Shown here: positions 13,490-14,640 of the stretch, piece after piece
Layout of the letters: the number at the start of each line of letters is the position of its first letter
Numbering within the stretch: the first letter of the stretch is position 1
From: Mucilaginibacter sp.
GTDB lineage: Bacteria > Bacteroidota > Bacteroidia > Sphingobacteriales > Sphingobacteriaceae
Direction: 5' to 3'
Length of the DNA: 14,640 nt
Assembly (NCBI GenBank): GCA_028288315.1
Contig: JAQBNY010000157.1
Location: 1 to 14,640 of the forward strand
Made by a program: the position numbers and the translations under genes
Notes under the pieces: model-generated
Database searches by the model: none
What the model saw: the letters and a program-made list of their open reading frames with translations, nothing else
Told to the model about the DNA's origin: nothing

Positions 13490-14554
13490 TTAATTTAATT
13501 TTACTTTTTTCTCTCCTGCATCAACACCTTTTATAAACTTAATAAGGCCGTTCATATAAGTTTGCTGATCGTCATACATGCTCATATGGCTGCCATTGGC
13601 ACAGTACAGGTAACTGCCGTTTTGAAATTGGGTAGCCATCCATTGCATGTGTTTTGGGTCCATAGTATCATATTGCGCGCCAATGCTCAACGCCGGAACA
13701 TACAGCTTGCTAATATCTTTTGTACGATCCCATTTTAATAATTTGCCGGATATGCCAAATTCGCTAGGCCCCTGCATTGTTACATATAACGATTGGTTAA
13801 TTTTTCCAAAAGAGCGGTTAACCGGCTCTGGCCATTTTTCTGGCGGCATCCTTAATATGTGTTTTGCATAAAAGTTAGGAAGCAGTAATTGCATATACTC
13901 CGGGTTCTCAAAATCACCTTTTGCTTCAATTGCACGTATGCGAGCCAGTACCTTCGGGTCAAACTGCTTGGCTAAAACCTCATTGGCATACTTGCCATAC
14001 GCAGGGCAGCTAACCATCATGTTAGATATGATGAGTCCTTTTAAATGCTGCTGATATTTTAATGCATATTCTGTAGCCAATATACCTCCCCAGGAGTGAC
14101 CCAGTAAATAAAAATTATCTTTATCAAGGTTTAATGCCTGCCTTACCTGCTCCACTTCCTCAACATACCGGGGCAGGTCCCACATACTGGTATCCTTTGG
14201 GTTATCAGAATTACCACAACCTAACTGATCGTAATAGATCAGCTCAACACCTTCAGCAGGTAAAAAGCTTTCCATGCACTCAAAATATTCATGTGTGGCA
14301 CCCGGACCGCCATTCAGCAACAATAGTTTCATTTTTGGGTTATTACCCAGCTTTTTGGTCCATACATTAAACTTACCTTTAGGTGTAGTAATAGCTACCA
14401 TTTGTACACCCCCTGTTTTTACACCTGCGGTTGTATCTTTAAAGTAATCGCTTAAAGCAATAGTGGTGTTTTGCTTTTCGGTAGTGCTTTTACAAGCACA
14501 AAGGCAGGTGGCTAAAGCAAAAAAAAGATAAAAAGTGATGTTTCTTAACTTCAT
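13490..14554 (-). CDS. Proline iminopeptidase-family alpha/beta hydrolase, probable lipoprotein
   Basis: This 354-residue protein starts with a lipoprotein-like signal (MKLRNITFYLFFALATCLCAC, probable lipidated Cys21; the -2 position is Cys, slightly atypical). The hydrolase domain has NGGPG (81-85, oxyanion region, the family's HGGPG with Asn for His), GHSWGG (152-157) with nucleophile Ser154, Asp296 in GAQYDTMDPKH and His323 in NGSHMSMYD. The triad is complete. Matches are to the proline-specific peptidase group of S33, which removes N-terminal proline from peptides; substrate preference is inferred. The lipoprotein signal places it in the periplasm or at the outer membrane. It converges with the GH20 gene, with only 3 nt between stop codons. 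Confidence 0.9.
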   Translation of the reverse strand: MKLRNITFYLFFALATCLCACKSTTEKQNTTIALSDYFKDTTAGVKTGGVQMVAITTPKGKFNVWTKKLGNNPKMKLLLLNGGPGATHEYFECMESFLPAEGVELIYYDQLGCGNSDNPKDTSMWDLPRYVEEVEQVRQALNLDKDNFYLLGHSWGGILATEYALKYQQHLKGLIISNMMVSCPAYGKYANEVLAKQFDPKVLARIRAIEAKGDFENPEYMQLLLPNFYAKHILRMPPEKWPEPVNRSFGKINQSLYVTMQGPSEFGISGKLLKWDRTKDISKLYVPALSIGAQYDTMDPKHMQWMATQFQNGSYLYCANGSHMSMYDDQQTYMNGLIKFIKGVDAGEKKVKLN

Positions 14555-14573
14555 TTGTTTGGTTTTATGGAAG

Positions 14574-14637
14574 GTTTATCAAAGCTAATTAATTTGCTTG
14601 TAGTTTAATAATAGTAAGGACTGCCGCTTTGATAAAC
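14574..14637. repeat. Perfect 12-bp inverted repeat around the peptidase promoter
   Basis: GTTTATCAAAGC (14574-14585) is repeated in inverted orientation as GCTTTGATAAAC (14626-14637), with no mismatch and 40 nt between arms. The left arm overlaps the -7 box of the minus-strand peptidase gene, and the right arm ends 3 nt before the window edge. It could be a two-site operator, a long-range hairpin, or the end of a small inverted-repeat element; the sequence does not decide. Confidence 0.55.
14580..14587 (-). promoter_or_regulatory. -7 promoter box for the peptidase lipoprotein gene
   Basis: TAGCTTTG on the minus strand is an exact TAnnTTTG match, 25 nt before the ATG at 14554. No -33 TTTG lies at the expected spacing. 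It overlaps the left arm of the 12-bp inverted repeat, so a protein bound to the repeat would contact the promoter. Confidence 0.45.
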
Positions 14638-14640
14638 TTA

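Noticed and set aside
10931..14554. Possible chitin or peptidoglycan utilisation locus (GH20 next to a peptidase)
   Set aside because: The two genes are convergent, with separate promoters, and there is no SusC/SusD pair, sugar transporter or regulator in the window.
1..14640. CRISPR, defence, toxin-antitoxin or mobile-element genes
   Set aside because: No spaced direct repeats of CRISPR size, no transposase, integrase, nuclease or toxin-like frame on either strand; the gene content is housekeeping and envelope.

Overview
The window looks like a chromosomal segment from a Bacteroidota species, most likely family Sphingobacteriaceae (Mucilaginibacter/Pedobacter-like). Supporting signs are AT-rich DNA, genes without Shine-Dalgarno sequences, several exact matches to the Bacteroidota -7 promoter box TAnnTTTG, the lineage-typical families DUF4293 and DUF3098, and the gene order ftsX - DUF3098 - uppP - truB - ribF, which I recall as common in this phylum. 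The genus is inference. No rRNA, tRNA, CRISPR array, insertion sequence or prophage gene is visible.

Layout. (1) 1-95: the first codons of a DEAD-box RNA helicase on the minus strand, with a good promoter and a stem-loop near its predicted mRNA 5' end. (2) 379-846: a DUF4293 membrane protein, minus strand, divergent from truA. (3) 992-3619: truA (tRNA pseudouridine synthase) and an ABC exporter half-transporter, plus strand. (4) 3620-3871: a small charged, probably disordered protein, minus strand, abutting the exporter end to end. (5) 4070-7823: ftsX, DUF3098, uppP, truB, ribF, a plus-strand cluster for cell division, undecaprenyl-phosphate recycling, tRNA modification and FMN/FAD synthesis. 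(6) 8036-9094: a multi-pass DUF2157-like membrane protein, followed by a degenerate REP-like palindrome. (7) 9168-9794 minus and 9922-10848 plus: a LysE-type exporter divergent from a leaderless BtuF-like binding protein rich in conserved-looking cysteines. (8) 10931-13486: a secreted four-domain GH20 beta-N-acetylhexosaminidase, convergent with (9) 13490-14554, a proline-iminopeptidase-like lipoprotein.

The protein-coding content is mostly housekeeping and I see no new multi-gene system. The most unusual signal is non-coding. Several leaders are built from short, degenerate tandem repeats of fixed period: 9 nt before DUF4293, 7 nt before the ABC exporter, 7 nt before ftsX, about 8 nt before DUF3098, and 7 nt before ribF, where the last unit is itself the -7 promoter box. 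Each tract has a different unit, so they are not copies of one mobile repeat. Other points are start codons lying only 4-5 nt after a -7 box (truA, LysE), suggesting leaderless or near-leaderless mRNAs, and a perfect 12-bp inverted repeat around the promoter of the last gene.
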